From assembly GCA_963716735.1 (NCBI GenBank), contig OY970321.1, forward strand, positions 1,612,001-1,676,000: 64,000 bases of DNA, read 5' to 3'. This document shows, in pieces, positions 33,156 to 42,169 of this stretch. The notes under the pieces are model-generated. The model was not told the origin of the DNA and did no database searches. It saw only the letters and a program-made list of their open reading frames with translations. Positions within the stretch are counted from its first letter, which is position 1. Every line of letters starts with the position of its first letter. A program made the translations under genes and the position numbers. This stretch comes from VRUE01 sp963716735. Its GTDB lineage: Bacteria > Actinomycetota > Thermoleophilia > Solirubrobacterales > 70-9.

Positions 33156-34663
33156 GCGTCCTCGCCCGGTGCCTCGCGCATCGACGGGAAGAGGATCACG
33201 TCGCGCAGGGTCTTGGCGCCGCTGAGGATCATCATCAGGCGGTCGACGCCGAGGCCGGAGCCGCTCGCGGTCAGCATCCCGTATTCGAGCGCGCGCACGA
33301 ACTCCTCGTCGTGCTCGTGCGGGGTCTCCTCCGCCCCCGACTCCTGCCGTTCGCGCTGTTCGACGAAGTGGCGGCGCTGTTCGATCGGGTCGTTGACGTC
33401 GGTGCCGCCGCCGGTGATCTCCATCCCGGCGACGATCCCATCGAAGGACGCAGCCAGCAGCTGCGGGTGCTCGGGCACCGGCTTGACCAGCGGCCAGATC
33501 GCCAGCGGCAGGTCGATGATGAAGGTCGGCTGGATCAGCTTCGGCTCGATCAGCTTGCCCTGGAGAGTGTCGACCAGCGCCGCCCAGTCGTCGTCGGGCT
33601 CGGCGTCGTCGCCGGCGATCTCGGCCAGCTCGTCGCGGCTCGCCTTGGTGATGTCGACACCGGTCTCTTCCTCCAGCAGGTCCTGCAGGCGCAGCCGCGG
33701 CCAGGGCGGCGCGAGGTCGATCGTCTCGCCGTCGCGCTCGACCTTTGTCGTGCCCAGCACCCGCTGGGCGACGTCGGAGACGATGCCCTCGGCGACGTCC
33801 ATCACGCCGTGGTAGTCGACGCCGCTGACGAACCACTCGAGCATCGTGAACTCCGGGTTGTGCTGGGGCGACATCCCCTCGTTGCGGAAGAACTTGCCGA
33901 GCTCGTAGACGTTCTCGAAGCCGCCGACGATCGCCCGCTTCAGATACAGCTCAGTAGCGATCCGCAGGAAGAGGTGGCGGTCGAGCGCGTTGTGGTGGGT
34001 CTTGAACGGGCGCGCCGCGGCGCCGCCGGTCATCCGCTGCAGGATCGGCGTTTCCATCTCGACGTATTCGCGCTCGTCGAGGTGGTCGCGGATCGCCTTC
34101 ACGACCTTGGCGCGCAGCTTGAAGATCTCGCGCGAGCGCTCGTTCGCCATCAGGTCGAGCTCACGCTGGCGGTAGCGGACCTCGGGATCGGAGATGCCGT
34201 GGAAGAGGTCGGGCGGGTCGCGCAGCGCCTTGGCCAGCAGCGTGCACTCGGCCACCGCCACCGCCACCTGGCCGCGCTTGGTCACGTGCAGGTGGCCGTC
34301 GACGCCGACCAGGTCGCCGATGTCGAGATCCTCGATCCGGTCGAAGGCCTCCTGTCCGAGCGCGTCGACGCGGGCGTAGGCCTGGATCGTGCCGGTCAGG
34401 TCGCGGACGTCAAAGAAGAGCGTCTTTCCGTGGCCACGCTCCCCGACGACGCGTCCGGCGATCCGGCAGGTGTGCTCCGGATGCTCGCCCTCCCCCAGCT
34501 CGGCGGGGTCGTGCGCGGCGAGGACGTCTTCGATCCGGTCGCGATCTGGGAATGAGAAGGGGTAGGGGTCGATCCCTTCCGCCCGCAGGCGCTCGGCCTT
34601 TGCGAGGCGCTGGGCCTCGGTGTCGCCGGCCGCGGGCTCAGCGCGCGTGGTCGAGTCAGCCAT
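33152..34663 (-). CDS. lysS: Lysyl-tRNA synthetase, class II
   Basis: A 503-residue cytoplasmic enzyme charging tRNA-Lys. An N-terminal OB fold (CRIAGRVVGERGHGKTLFFD) is followed by class II motif 1 (YVEMETPILQ), motif 2 (FRNEGMSPQHNPEFTMLE) and motif 3 (GSGLGVDRLMMIL). The usual SELNDP segment reads TDVNDPIEQ, a mild variant of the lysine-site loop. ATG 34663 is followed by the expected short charged helix. A 35-bp gap separates it from prmC upstream on the same strand. Confidence 0.93.
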   Translation of the reverse strand: MADSTTRAEPAAGDTEAQRLAKAERLRAEGIDPYPFSFPDRDRIEDVLAAHDPAELGEGEHPEHTCRIAGRVVGERGHGKTLFFDVRDLTGTIQAYARVDALGQEAFDRIEDLDIGDLVGVDGHLHVTKRGQVAVAVAECTLLAKALRDPPDLFHGISDPEVRYRQRELDLMANERSREIFKLRAKVVKAIRDHLDEREYVEMETPILQRMTGGAAARPFKTHHNALDRHLFLRIATELYLKRAIVGGFENVYELGKFFRNEGMSPQHNPEFTMLEWFVSGVDYHGVMDVAEGIVSDVAQRVLGTTKVERDGETIDLAPPWPRLRLQDLLEEETGVDITKASRDELAEIAGDDAEPDDDWAALVDTLQGKLIEPKLIQPTFIIDLPLAIWPLVKPVPEHPQLLAASFDGIVAGMEITGGGTDVNDPIEQRRHFVEQRERQESGAEETPHEHDEEFVRALEYGMLTASGSGLGVDRLMMILSGAKTLRDVILFPSMREAPGEDA

Positions 34664-34698
34664 GGCCCAACCGTATTAGCTGATCGCGAAAGTCGCGC

Positions 34699-35544
34699 TC
34701 AGGGAGCGATGCCAACGGTGACGCGCTCGCCGCCCATGTAGTCGGTCAGCGTCCGTGCGTCGCCCAACATCTCCCGCATCGCCGGCCCGTGGTGCGTGTC
34801 GTGCTCCATCGCCAGCTTCCAGCCGCTCGGCGTTTCCCCGATCAGGCCGCGGATCACGCCCAGCCCGTCCGCGCCGCAGTCGCCGGTGACGGCGATACGC
34901 GGCTCGCGCTTGATCTCCGGAGAGCGGTCGTCGATCGTCTCGTCGGTGACGTAAGGCAGGTTGGCGATGACGAGGTCGACGTCCTCGAGCCCCTCGGGCA
35001 GGCCCTTGGCAACGCTGACATCCAGGTCGAGCCCGAGCCGCTCGGCGTTCTCGCGGGCAGCTTCGACCGCTTCGGGCGAGAGGTCCGAGGCGGTGACGCG
35101 CAGGTCCGGGCGCTCGGAGATCAGCGCCAGGGCGATCGCGCCCGAGCCGGTGCCGACCTCGTGCACGCGGGCGCCCTCGGGCAGCCCAACGCCGACCTCG
35201 ACCAGCAGCTCGGTCTCACGCCGCGGCCAGAGCACCCTCGGGTCGACGTGGATCTCGAGGTTGCGGAAAGGCGCCCGTTCGAGCACATAGGCGAGCGGCT
35301 CGTGTTCGGCGCGGCGGGCGACCGCTGCTTCGATTGCGGCCACAACCTCGGGCGAGGCCTCCCCGGAGCCGTTTCGAGACAGATCCTCGACGCTTACCCC
35401 GAGGGCGTTGGCGACAAGCGCCTCGGCGTCTGAGCGGGGCTCCTCGCATCCAGCCGCGCCGATCGTCTCCGTCGCGGTGTCGAGCAGCTCGCCGACCGTT
35501 GCGGCGGACGAGCCTCCCCCGCTACCAGTCTCCACTGCGTCCAC
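34699..35544 (-). CDS. prmC: Release-factor glutamine N5-methyltransferase
   Basis: A 281-residue SAM-dependent enzyme that methylates the GGQ glutamine of RF1/RF2. The helical N-terminal domain (AGCEEPRSDAEALVANALGV) is followed by VHEVGTGSGAIALAL (SAM motif) and IANLPYVTDE, where the usual NPPY is NLPY, a variant seen in some HemK proteins. It is not next to prfA here but between lgt and lysS, all on the minus strand. The start GTG 35544 is 15 bp from the lgt stop. Confidence 0.87.
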   Translation of the reverse strand: MDAVETGSGGGSSAATVGELLDTATETIGAAGCEEPRSDAEALVANALGVSVEDLSRNGSGEASPEVVAAIEAAVARRAEHEPLAYVLERAPFRNLEIHVDPRVLWPRRETELLVEVGVGLPEGARVHEVGTGSGAIALALISERPDLRVTASDLSPEAVEAARENAERLGLDLDVSVAKGLPEGLEDVDLVIANLPYVTDETIDDRSPEIKREPRIAVTGDCGADGLGVIRGLIGETPSGWKLAMEHDTHHGPAMREMLGDARTLTDYMGGERVTVGIAP

Positions 35545-35559
35545 TCCACTCGCCTCCCG

Positions 35560-36348
35560 TTAGCTCAAAAGATTTTGCGCAACTTTACCAGCAGTCCCGC
35601 GGGACACGGTCCCGTGTCGCTGCTTCACCACACATAACCAAACAACGCCAGCGAGCATCATTGCAAGGCTCTCCAGTTGCGGGCCGGTCAATCCGAGCAC
35701 GGCATCGCTGTTGCGCCTGAGGAACTCGACCAGGAAGCGCTCGGCGCCGGCATAGACGAGGTAGATCGCGAACAGCACACCGGCGCGGAAACGGTCGCGC
35801 AGCTGCCACAGCATCCACGCTCCCAACCCCATCGCCAGCGTCTCGTAGATCGGGGTCGGGTGGACGGTCTGATCCGTCGGCACCGTGCCGTCCGGGTAGG
35901 ACATCGCCCAGGGACCGTCCCAGGGCTTGCCGTAATCGCCGTCGCCGGAGAGCTGGCAACCGACCCGCCCGATCGCGTAGCCGAGGGCGAGCGCCGGCGC
36001 CACCAGATCGAGCAGGGCCAGGCGCAGGAAGCCGCGATACCAGGCCCAGAGCAGGACCCCGGCGGCGCCGCCGATCGCGCCGCCGTACCAGACCAGCCCC
36101 GAACCGCCGAAGAGGTTGCCGAGCAGATCGCCCTTGACGCTGTCGTAGTTCTGGACGATGAAGTAGAGGCGCGAGCCGACGACCCCGCCGATCAAGGCGG
36201 CGAAACCGATCTCGTAAGCCCAGTCGACCGGCTTGTCGATCTCCTTCAGCCGCTTCGCGATCAGCGCTCCGGCGGCGAGGAAGGCGAGGGCGAACATCAG
36301 GCCGAAGGTCTGCAACGTCAGCGGCCCGATGTTGATTTCCGGATACAT
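35560..36348 (-). CDS. lgt: Prolipoprotein diacylglyceryl transferase
   Basis: A 262-residue polytopic membrane enzyme transferring diacylglycerol from phosphatidylglycerol to the lipobox cysteine of prolipoproteins. About seven helices are visible; family landmarks include GGVVGSRLYFIVQN, VWYGGAIGGAAGVLLWAW, ALGYAIGRVGCQLSGDGDYG (the signature region) and a C-terminal FLVEFLRRNSDAVLGLTGPQ. I start it at ATG 36348 (MYPEINIGPLTLQTFGL); the longer open frame upstream overlaps argF and has no membrane character. Four bp separate it from the argF stop, so the two are probably co-transcribed. Confidence 0.88.
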   Translation of the reverse strand: MYPEINIGPLTLQTFGLMFALAFLAAGALIAKRLKEIDKPVDWAYEIGFAALIGGVVGSRLYFIVQNYDSVKGDLLGNLFGGSGLVWYGGAIGGAAGVLLWAWYRGFLRLALLDLVAPALALGYAIGRVGCQLSGDGDYGKPWDGPWAMSYPDGTVPTDQTVHPTPIYETLAMGLGAWMLWQLRDRFRAGVLFAIYLVYAGAERFLVEFLRRNSDAVLGLTGPQLESLAMMLAGVVWLCVVKQRHGTVSRGTAGKVAQNLLS

Positions 36349-36352
36349 GGCG

Positions 36353-37237
36353 CTACTCGGCCAGCAGCGTACGCAGCAGCGCCTTCTGCGTATGGAGGCG
36401 GTTCTCCGCCTGATCCCAGACGGCGGAGCGCGGGCCGTAGAGGACGTCGGCGTCAATCTCCTCGCCGGGGTGGGCGGGCAGGCAGTGGAGGACCACCGCG
36501 CTGTCCTTGGCCGCGCCGAGCAGGTCGGCGTCGACGCGGAACGGGTTGAGGTCGGCGCGGCGGCGCTCGGCCTCCTCCTCGTCGCCCATGCTGACCCAGA
36601 CGTCGGTGTAGATGGCATCGGCGCCGGAGACGGCGAGCCGCGGGTCCTCGGTCAGCTTCACGCCGTGTCCCTCCTCCAGCTGGTAGCCCTCCGGCGCAGC
36701 CACGGTGAGCCCGACGTCGGCCAGCTCGCAGGCGATCGCCAGGGAGCGGGCGACGTTGTTGCCGTCACCGACGTAGGCGAGGCGCAACCCGTGCAGGTCG
36801 CCAAAGCGCTCGCGCAGGGTGAGCAGGTCGGCGAGCGCCTGGCAGGGGTGGTGGAGCGGGGTGAGCGCGTTGACGACCGGCACCTCGGCCCCGGCGGCCA
36901 ACTCGGCGACCGACTCGTGGGAGCCGGAGCGGATCACGATCGCGTCGAGGTAGCGCGACAGCACCCGGCCGGTGTCGCCGGCCGACTCGCCGCGGGAGAG
37001 CTGCATTTCGTCGCCGCGCAGGACGATCGGCGTCGCACCCAGCTCGGCGACGCCGACCTCGAAGGAGATCCGCGTGCGGGTCGAGGGCTTCTCGAAGACG
37101 AGGGCGATGCTGCGACCGGCGAGATCGCCGGCACCCGTTCCCTGCTCCCGCCCGGATTTCAGCTCTTGGGCCAGGTCGAGCAGCTCGGAGAGCTCAAAGG
37201 CCCCAAGCTCTTCGCCGGTGAGAAAGTCGCGCTTCAA
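36353..37237 (-). CDS. argF: Ornithine carbamoyltransferase
   Basis: Cytoplasmic enzyme making citrulline from ornithine and carbamoyl phosphate in arginine synthesis. Visible motifs are STRTRISFEVG (carbamoyl-phosphate site), TPLHHPCQALADLLT and HCLPAHPGEEIDADV (ornithine loop). From TTG 37237 (LKRDFLTGEELG) it has 294 residues, near the usual ~305; the upstream open frame is antisense to the EEP gene and rejected. No good Shine-Dalgarno sequence precedes the TTG. Other arg genes are not in the window. Confidence 0.88.
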   Translation of the reverse strand: MKRDFLTGEELGAFELSELLDLAQELKSGREQGTGAGDLAGRSIALVFEKPSTRTRISFEVGVAELGATPIVLRGDEMQLSRGESAGDTGRVLSRYLDAIVIRSGSHESVAELAAGAEVPVVNALTPLHHPCQALADLLTLRERFGDLHGLRLAYVGDGNNVARSLAIACELADVGLTVAAPEGYQLEEGHGVKLTEDPRLAVSGADAIYTDVWVSMGDEEEAERRRADLNPFRVDADLLGAAKDSAVVLHCLPAHPGEEIDADVLYGPRSAVWDQAENRLHTQKALLRTLLAE

Positions 37238-37255
37238 GCGGGAGATACTAGGGAG

Positions 37256-38122
37256 GTGGAGTTCACCGCCATCTCCTGGAACCTCTTCCACGGGCGCGAC
37301 TTCCCACCCGACCCGGCGCTGTACACCTGGCGCTCCCGGCTGCTGCGCAGGACGGAGCGGAACGCCACCCACGTCCAGGTCAACCGCGACCTGCTGCCCG
37401 AGTTCTCCGCTCTGCTCGCCGCGGCGGAGTGGGACGTGGCGCTGCTGCAGGAGTGTCCGCCGCGCTACGCCGCGCCGCTGGCCCGAGCCTGCGACGCCGA
37501 GGCACACCGGGTACTGACCTCTCGCAACTCGCTCGGCGCCCTGCGCGCGTTCGCCGCGCGACTCAACCCCGACCTGATCGCCTCCGGCGAGGGCGGATCG
37601 AACCTCATCCTGGTCCGAAATTCGTTCCGGTGTTCGTTATCCGCCTATAGCGCGGAAAAGGCACACCGGAACGGCGGGATCGTCGAGCGGCGTGAGCTGG
37701 CGATCCACACCGGCCGGCCGGAGCGGCGGGCCATGGCATTCACCCGCACCGCTGCGGGCCTCTGCGTCGCCAACCTGCACGCGACCAACGACCGTCCCGA
37801 GCTCGCCACCGAGGACGTGTTGCGCGCCGCGACGGCGGCAACCGAGTGGGCCGGCCAGGCGCCGCTGATCTTCGGTGGCGACCTCAACCTGCGCCCGCGG
37901 GAGAACCCGGCGGTCTTCGCCGAGCTGCGCGACCGCTTCGGCCTGGCCGCCCCGACCGGCCCAGGCGCGATCGACCACATCCTTGCGCGAGGGCTCACGG
38001 TGATCGAGGCCCCGCACCAATGGCCGCCCGAGCGACGCGAGCTGGATGAGGACGGCCTCGCCCTCCGCCTCTCCGACCACACCCCGGTCGAGGCCCGTTT
38101 CGCAACCCCTGAGCCAAGGTAA
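37256..38122 (+). CDS. Endonuclease/exonuclease/phosphatase (EEP) family protein
   Basis: A 288-residue cytoplasmic metallo-phosphodiesterase of the DNase I/sphingomyelinase fold. It shows the metal and catalytic motifs ISWNLFHG (Asn), ALLQECPP (Glu), CVANLHATN (His), FGGDLNLRP (Asp, Asn) and RLSDHTPVEARF (Asp-His). Nucleic acid or phospholipid substrate cannot be told apart. I start it at GTG 37256, 18 bp from the divergent argF start, because the open frame further upstream has no relevant similarity. A strong hairpin follows the stop. Confidence 0.82.
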   Translation: MEFTAISWNLFHGRDFPPDPALYTWRSRLLRRTERNATHVQVNRDLLPEFSALLAAAEWDVALLQECPPRYAAPLARACDAEAHRVLTSRNSLGALRAFAARLNPDLIASGEGGSNLILVRNSFRCSLSAYSAEKAHRNGGIVERRELAIHTGRPERRAMAFTRTAAGLCVANLHATNDRPELATEDVLRAATAATEWAGQAPLIFGGDLNLRPRENPAVFAELRDRFGLAAPTGPGAIDHILARGLTVIEAPHQWPPERRELDEDGLALRLSDHTPVEARFATPEPR

Positions 38123-38135
38123 TGCGATAGTCAGT

Positions 38136-38186
38136 CGTCGAAACCGCAAAAACCCGTGTACGAGAAGGGTTTTTGCGGCCTCGACG
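38136..38186. terminator. Strong bidirectional-looking hairpin after the EEP gene
   Basis: CCGCAAAAACCC (38144-38155) and GGGTTTTTGCGG (38167-38178) form a perfect 12-bp stem with an 11-nt loop; after a 2x2 internal loop CGTCGA/TCGACG extend it by 6 bp. It lies 14 bp after the EEP stop and about 40 bp before the next start. Confidence 0.65.
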
Positions 38187-38220
38187 CCCAACCCCCCTAG
38201 CGAAACAGGAGACCGAAAGC

Positions 38221-38697
38221 ATGGCGGCAAAAAAAGAGTCCGGCAAAGCGACGAAAAAAGCGAAAGCCGGGACGCGCGCCAAAAAAGCGTCCGCTCGCAA
38301 ACCGGCCGCCAAAAAAGCGAAAGCCAAAGCGAAGCCGAAACCGAAAGCAAAAGCCAAAAACAAAACGGCGAAAAAATCGGCCGGCCGGGCCAACGTCACC
38401 GGCCTCGACAAGAGCGTCGAGCAGTTTCGCGAGAGCCTCGAACACAGCGTCACCCTGAGCCGCGATCGCCTGCAGGAGGTCGTCGACGACGCGGTCAAGC
38501 GCGGCCGGATGACCCGCGGCGATGCCGAGAAGATGGTCTCCGACCTGCTCAAGCGCGGCCGCAGGCAGACCGACGGCCTGCTCAAAGAGCTGGAGCGGCT
38601 GGTCACCCAGGCGCGCAAAGAGGTCGGCGGCCGCACCGCGCCGGTGCGCAAACAGGCGACCCAGGCGGCACGGCGCGCGCGCAAGAAACTCGGCTAG
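38221..38697 (+). CDS. Histone-H1-like/phasin-like protein with Lys-Ala-rich N-terminus
   Basis: A 158-residue protein. The first ~60 residues are almost entirely Lys/Ala/Pro repeats (MAAKKESGKATKKAKAG, KKAKAKAKPKPKAKAK), as in histone H1-like bacterial proteins and AlgP/PhaF tails that bind DNA. The rest is a helical amphipathic domain (VEQFRESLEHSVTLSRDRLQ, EVVDDAVKRGRMTRGDAEKM) resembling phasin/PHA-granule-associated proteins. ATG 38221 has AGGAG about 9 nt upstream. It may link storage granules or nucleoid structures; function is inferred. The RNA methyltransferase gene starts directly at its stop. Confidence 0.7.
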   Translation: MAAKKESGKATKKAKAGTRAKKASARKPAAKKAKAKAKPKPKAKAKNKTAKKSAGRANVTGLDKSVEQFRESLEHSVTLSRDRLQEVVDDAVKRGRMTRGDAEKMVSDLLKRGRRQTDGLLKELERLVTQARKEVGGRTAPVRKQATQAARRARKKLG

Positions 38698-40074
38698 GTG
38701 GAGTCGGGCGGCGCCAAGACCGCGACGCGCCCGAAGCGCGGCGAGCTGCTCGAGGTCGAGATCGACTCGCTCGCCTTCGGCGGGCGGGGCGTCGCCCGGG
38801 TCGATGGCTACGTGGTCTTCGTCGCCGGTGGCCTGCCCGGCGACCTGGTGCGGGCTGAGATCACCAAACCGAAGGGCCGCTTCGCCGAGGCGCGCGCGGT
38901 CGAGCTGTTGCGGCCCGGCGCCGACCGCGTCGCCGACCGCTGCCTGCACGAAGGCGAGCCCTGTCCCGGCGCACCGTGGCAGGGCCTCGCCTACGAGCAG
39001 CAGCTGATCAACAAGCGCAATCAGGTCGACGAGGCCCTGCGCCGGATCGGCGGCCTCGACGGCTTCGAGCTAGAGGAGATCGAGCCGGCGCTGGAACAGT
39101 GGCGCTACCGCAACAAGCTCGAATACTCCTTCGGGGTGCGCGACGAGGAGACCGTGCTCGGCTTCCACGCCAGCGGTCGCTGGGACCTGGTCGTCGGCGT
39201 CGAGGACTGCCTGCTCGCCTCCGAGCGCGGCAACGCCGTCCGCAACGAGGTGCGCGAATGGGCCCGGGAGGAATCGGTCGCTCCCTACGACCGGCCGGCC
39301 GGCAGCGGCATCCTCACCAACCTGGTTGTGCGCGAGGGACGGCGCAGCGGTCAGATCCAGACCCGCCTGGTGACCACACAGAAGCGCTTCCCCAAGCCCC
39401 CGGTCGACCTGCACACCGTGATCGAGGACGGCTCGGGCGGCAGCGAGGGCCCGACAGGCGTGCTCGGCGAGGAGATGCTGCGCGAGCAGCTCTGCGGGCT
39501 GGATTTCGAGATGTCCTACAACGCCTTCTTCCAGACCAACACCGAGATGGCCGAGCGCCTCTACGCGATCGCCGCCGAGTACGCGGGGTTGAGCGGCGGC
39601 GAGCGGGTCTTCGACCTCTACTGCGGGATCGGCACGATCGGCCTGACGATGGCGGCCAAGGCGGGCGAGGTCTGGGGCCTGGAGATCGTCCCCGACGCGA
39701 TCGCCGACGCCGAGCGCAACGCCGAGCGCAACGGGGTCGAAAACGCCCGCTTCATGGCCGGCAGCGCGAGAACCGGCGTGAGGCCGTTGGTGGAGGAGGC
39801 CGGCAAACCCGACGTCGTCCTGCTCGACCCACCCCGCCCCGGCCTCTCGCAGAAGATCGTGCGGCGGGTGCTCGAGTGCGAGGCCAAGCGGATCGTCTAC
39901 GTCTCCTGCAACCCGACGACGCTGGCGCCGAACGCCGCGCAGCTGGTCGAGGCCGGCTATACCCTGCGCCGCGTGAAGCCGGTGGACATGTTCCCCCAGA
40001 CCCCCCACATCGAGTGCGTCGCCCTCTTCGAGAAAGCCGCCCCCGGACGCGGTAGCGGAGGAGGCGGCGCTTGA
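38698..40074 (+). CDS. TrmA/RumA-family RNA (uracil-5-)-methyltransferase
   Basis: A 458-residue SAM-dependent RNA methyltransferase, probably acting on 23S rRNA uridine. An N-terminal TRAM domain (GELLEVEIDSLAFGGRGVAR) precedes a cysteine-containing segment (CLHEGEPCPGAPW) that may carry a 4Fe-4S cluster, then FQTNTEMAERLYAIA, DLYCGIGTIGLTMA (SAM), LLDPPRPGLS, and the catalytic YVSCNPTTLAPN cysteine motif. The GTG start at 38698 follows the previous stop directly. RlmD- and RlmC-type specificity cannot be separated from sequence alone. Confidence 0.85.
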   Translation: MESGGAKTATRPKRGELLEVEIDSLAFGGRGVARVDGYVVFVAGGLPGDLVRAEITKPKGRFAEARAVELLRPGADRVADRCLHEGEPCPGAPWQGLAYEQQLINKRNQVDEALRRIGGLDGFELEEIEPALEQWRYRNKLEYSFGVRDEETVLGFHASGRWDLVVGVEDCLLASERGNAVRNEVREWAREESVAPYDRPAGSGILTNLVVREGRRSGQIQTRLVTTQKRFPKPPVDLHTVIEDGSGGSEGPTGVLGEEMLREQLCGLDFEMSYNAFFQTNTEMAERLYAIAAEYAGLSGGERVFDLYCGIGTIGLTMAAKAGEVWGLEIVPDAIADAERNAERNGVENARFMAGSARTGVRPLVEEAGKPDVVLLDPPRPGLSQKIVRRVLECEAKRIVYVSCNPTTLAPNAAQLVEAGYTLRRVKPVDMFPQTPHIECVALFEKAAPGRGSGGGGA

Positions 40075-40856
40075 TGAGGGGGACGCGGGGCTTCGGTGTT
40101 GCCGCGGGACTCGACGCCGATGTGGCGCGGCCGCTCGCCGCTCGCTGCGCCGAGCTCGGCTATGACTCGGTCTGGTCGAACGACCATCCCGGCGCCAAGG
40201 GGCTGGAGACCCTGGCCGAGTTCGCCGCCGCGGCGCCCGCGGTCGAGCTCGGCGTCGCCGTGATCGCACTCGACCGCACTCCGCCGCGGGAGATCGCCAC
40301 CGACATCGAGCGGCTCGGCCTCGACCCCTCACAGCTCTGGCTCGGCGTCGGCGCGGGCTTCTCCAAGAAGCCGCTGACGCGGATGCGCGAGTCGCTGCCA
40401 GAGCTGCGCGAGCAGCTACCCGGCGTCCGCCTCGTCCTCGCCGCGATGGGGCCAAAGATGTGCGCCCTCGCCGGCGCCGAGTTCGACGGGGCCTTCTTCA
40501 ACTGGATGACGCCGGAGTTCGCCGCCCGGGCGAGGCTCCAGGTCGAGGCCGGCGCCAAGGACGCCGGCCGCGAGTGCCCGCCGGTCTTCGGCTACGTCCG
40601 CACCGCCGTCGGCCCCGACGCGGCCGAGCGGCTGGCCAAGGAGGAGTCCTTCTACCGTGACCTCCACGCCGGCTACCGCAACCACTTCGACCGCCTCGCC
40701 GAGCCCGAGGGCACCGTGGGCGTAGCCGCCGCCGACAGCGACACAACCAAGAAGAAGCTAGCCGCCTACACCGCCCTCGACACCGTCGTCGTCAGAGGCC
40801 TCGCCAGCGCCAAGGTCGACGCGATGACCGCGGTCGCCGAGGCCGCCGCCCCGTAG
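40074..40856 (+). CDS. Luciferase-like (LLM) flavin/F420-dependent oxidoreductase
   Basis: A 260-residue TIM-barrel oxidoreductase of the bacterial luciferase superfamily: FGVAAGLDADVARPLAARCA, LGYDSVWSNDHPGAKGLETL, AVELGVAVIALDRTPPREIA, and LWLGVGAGFSKKPL are the expected strands and loops. Actinobacterial members usually use F420 or FMN; the substrate is not predictable. The ATG at 40074 shares a base with the preceding TGA (TGATG), so expression is coupled to the RNA methyltransferase. It is shorter than the usual ~300-340 residues. Confidence 0.82.
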   Translation: MRGTRGFGVAAGLDADVARPLAARCAELGYDSVWSNDHPGAKGLETLAEFAAAAPAVELGVAVIALDRTPPREIATDIERLGLDPSQLWLGVGAGFSKKPLTRMRESLPELREQLPGVRLVLAAMGPKMCALAGAEFDGAFFNWMTPEFAARARLQVEAGAKDAGRECPPVFGYVRTAVGPDAAERLAKEESFYRDLHAGYRNHFDRLAEPEGTVGVAAADSDTTKKKLAAYTALDTVVVRGLASAKVDAMTAVAEAAAP

Positions 40857-40900
40857 CGGCCGTCATTTCCGGCCGAGGGCGCTGACAGGATGCCGCCCTG

Positions 40901-41500
40901 ATGACCACCGCGTCCCATGTCGATCGTCCGCTGACGCGCTACGTCGGCAGCACGATCTTCATCAGCCGCTGGCTGCAGGCGCCCCTCTACCTCGGCCTCA
41001 TCGTCGCCCAGGGCATCTACGTCTGGCGCTTCATGCAGGAGCTGGCGCACCTGGTGACGGACGTCGGCCACCTGACCGAGAACGAGGTAATGCTGCTGGT
41101 CCTCGGCCTGGTCGACGTGGTGATGATCGCCAACCTGCTGATCATGGTGATCATCGGCGGCTACGAGACCTTCGTCTCGCGGATCAACCTGAGGGGCCAT
41201 CCCGACCAGCCCGAGTGGCTCTCCCACGTCAACGCCAACGTGCTCAAGGTGAAGCTGGCGATGGCGATCGTCGGCATCTCCTCGATCCACCTCCTGCAGA
41301 CCTTCATCAACGCTGCCAACACCGATCCCAACACGATGCTCTGGCAGACGATCATCCACGTCACCTTCGTCGTCTCGGCCGTGTCCCTCGCCGCGATCGA
41401 CCGCTTCCTCTCTCCAAAAAGCACCGCCGAGCACATCGCCGAGTCCAACGGCCAGGGCCCCGACGGCACCAAGCCCGCGGCCGCGCAGGCGGGCAGCTGA
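40901..41500 (+). CDS. YqhA/UPF0114-family inner-membrane protein
   Basis: A 199-residue membrane protein of the TIGR00645 family. RYVGSTIFISRWLQAPLYLG begins the first helix, ELAHLVTDVGHLTENEVMLL leads into the second, and IANLLIMVIIGGYETFVSR and VLKVKLAMAIVGISSIHLLQ are family hallmarks; a last helix precedes a hydrophilic tail. Function is not established. It ends 6 bp from the convergent UDG-like gene. Confidence 0.85.
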   Translation: MTTASHVDRPLTRYVGSTIFISRWLQAPLYLGLIVAQGIYVWRFMQELAHLVTDVGHLTENEVMLLVLGLVDVVMIANLLIMVIIGGYETFVSRINLRGHPDQPEWLSHVNANVLKVKLAMAIVGISSIHLLQTFINAANTDPNTMLWQTIIHVTFVVSAVSLAAIDRFLSPKSTAEHIAESNGQGPDGTKPAAAQAGS

Positions 41501-41506
41501 CGACGC

Positions 41507-42169
41507 TCAGTACGGAGGCAAATCCTCGTACCACTCGCCGAGCGTCTTGAAGGAGCGCCAGAAGCGCTGCTTGGCGTTCTCTTCGTCGAGCGATTCGTCG
41601 ATGTCGGGGGTGTAGAGGGCATCGATGGTCGGGGTGAAGGCCTGGATCTCGCCTTCGCGCGGCTCGACCTTGCGCGAGAGCGGCACTTCGAGGCGATTGA
41701 GCACGCGCAGCGCCGGTTCGCCCATGACGACGACGATCTTCGGCTGCACGATCGCGAGCTCCTCGACCACCCGTCGCACGCACTCCTCGGCGGCCAGGTC
41801 GGGCTCTGCGATCGGGCACTTGACGCAGAGCGTGCCGTAGACGACCAGCGGGTCGATCCCCAGCCGCTTGAAGCTTTTCATCAGCGCGTTGCCGGCACGG
41901 CCGTAGAAGGCGACCCCCTCTTCGATCTCGGCGACGCCGGGGGCGTGCTTGAGCATGAAGACGTCCGCCTGCGGGTGACCCGAGCCCAGCACCGGCATCA
42001 ACTTGCCGCGCGGGCAATGCGGGCAATCCTGCAGCTCGTGGGTCATCTGGTTGAGCTCGCGAATCGCTCGCTCCAGGTACTTCTCTCTTATCTCGTCGTC
42101 GGTCGCCGGCATGCCTGGCGATCTCTTTGACGGGACGGGCGCGGCTCCTTTCGCGCCGGCCTCCTGCAT
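41507..42169 (-). CDS. Divergent uracil-DNA-glycosylase-superfamily protein (family 4-like)
   Basis: A 220-residue protein with the family 4 layout: CPHCPRG and LCVKCPI cysteines plus EECVRR suggest a 4Fe-4S cluster; KHAPGVAEIEEGVAFYGRAG corresponds to the GEAPG-xxE-GRPFVGRAG motif, with Glu replaced by His at the second position; and VVVMGEPALRVL is the central strand. The usual C-terminal HPS/HPA motif is not found (TPTIDALYTPDIDES instead), so base excision by the normal mechanism is uncertain. ATG 42169 shares a base with the stop of the upstream GT/PHP gene (TGATG), indicating co-translation. Confidence 0.72.
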   Translation of the reverse strand: MQEAGAKGAAPVPSKRSPGMPATDDEIREKYLERAIRELNQMTHELQDCPHCPRGKLMPVLGSGHPQADVFMLKHAPGVAEIEEGVAFYGRAGNALMKSFKRLGIDPLVVYGTLCVKCPIAEPDLAAEECVRRVVEELAIVQPKIVVVMGEPALRVLNRLEVPLSRKVEPREGEIQAFTPTIDALYTPDIDESLDEENAKQRFWRSFKTLGEWYEDLPPY

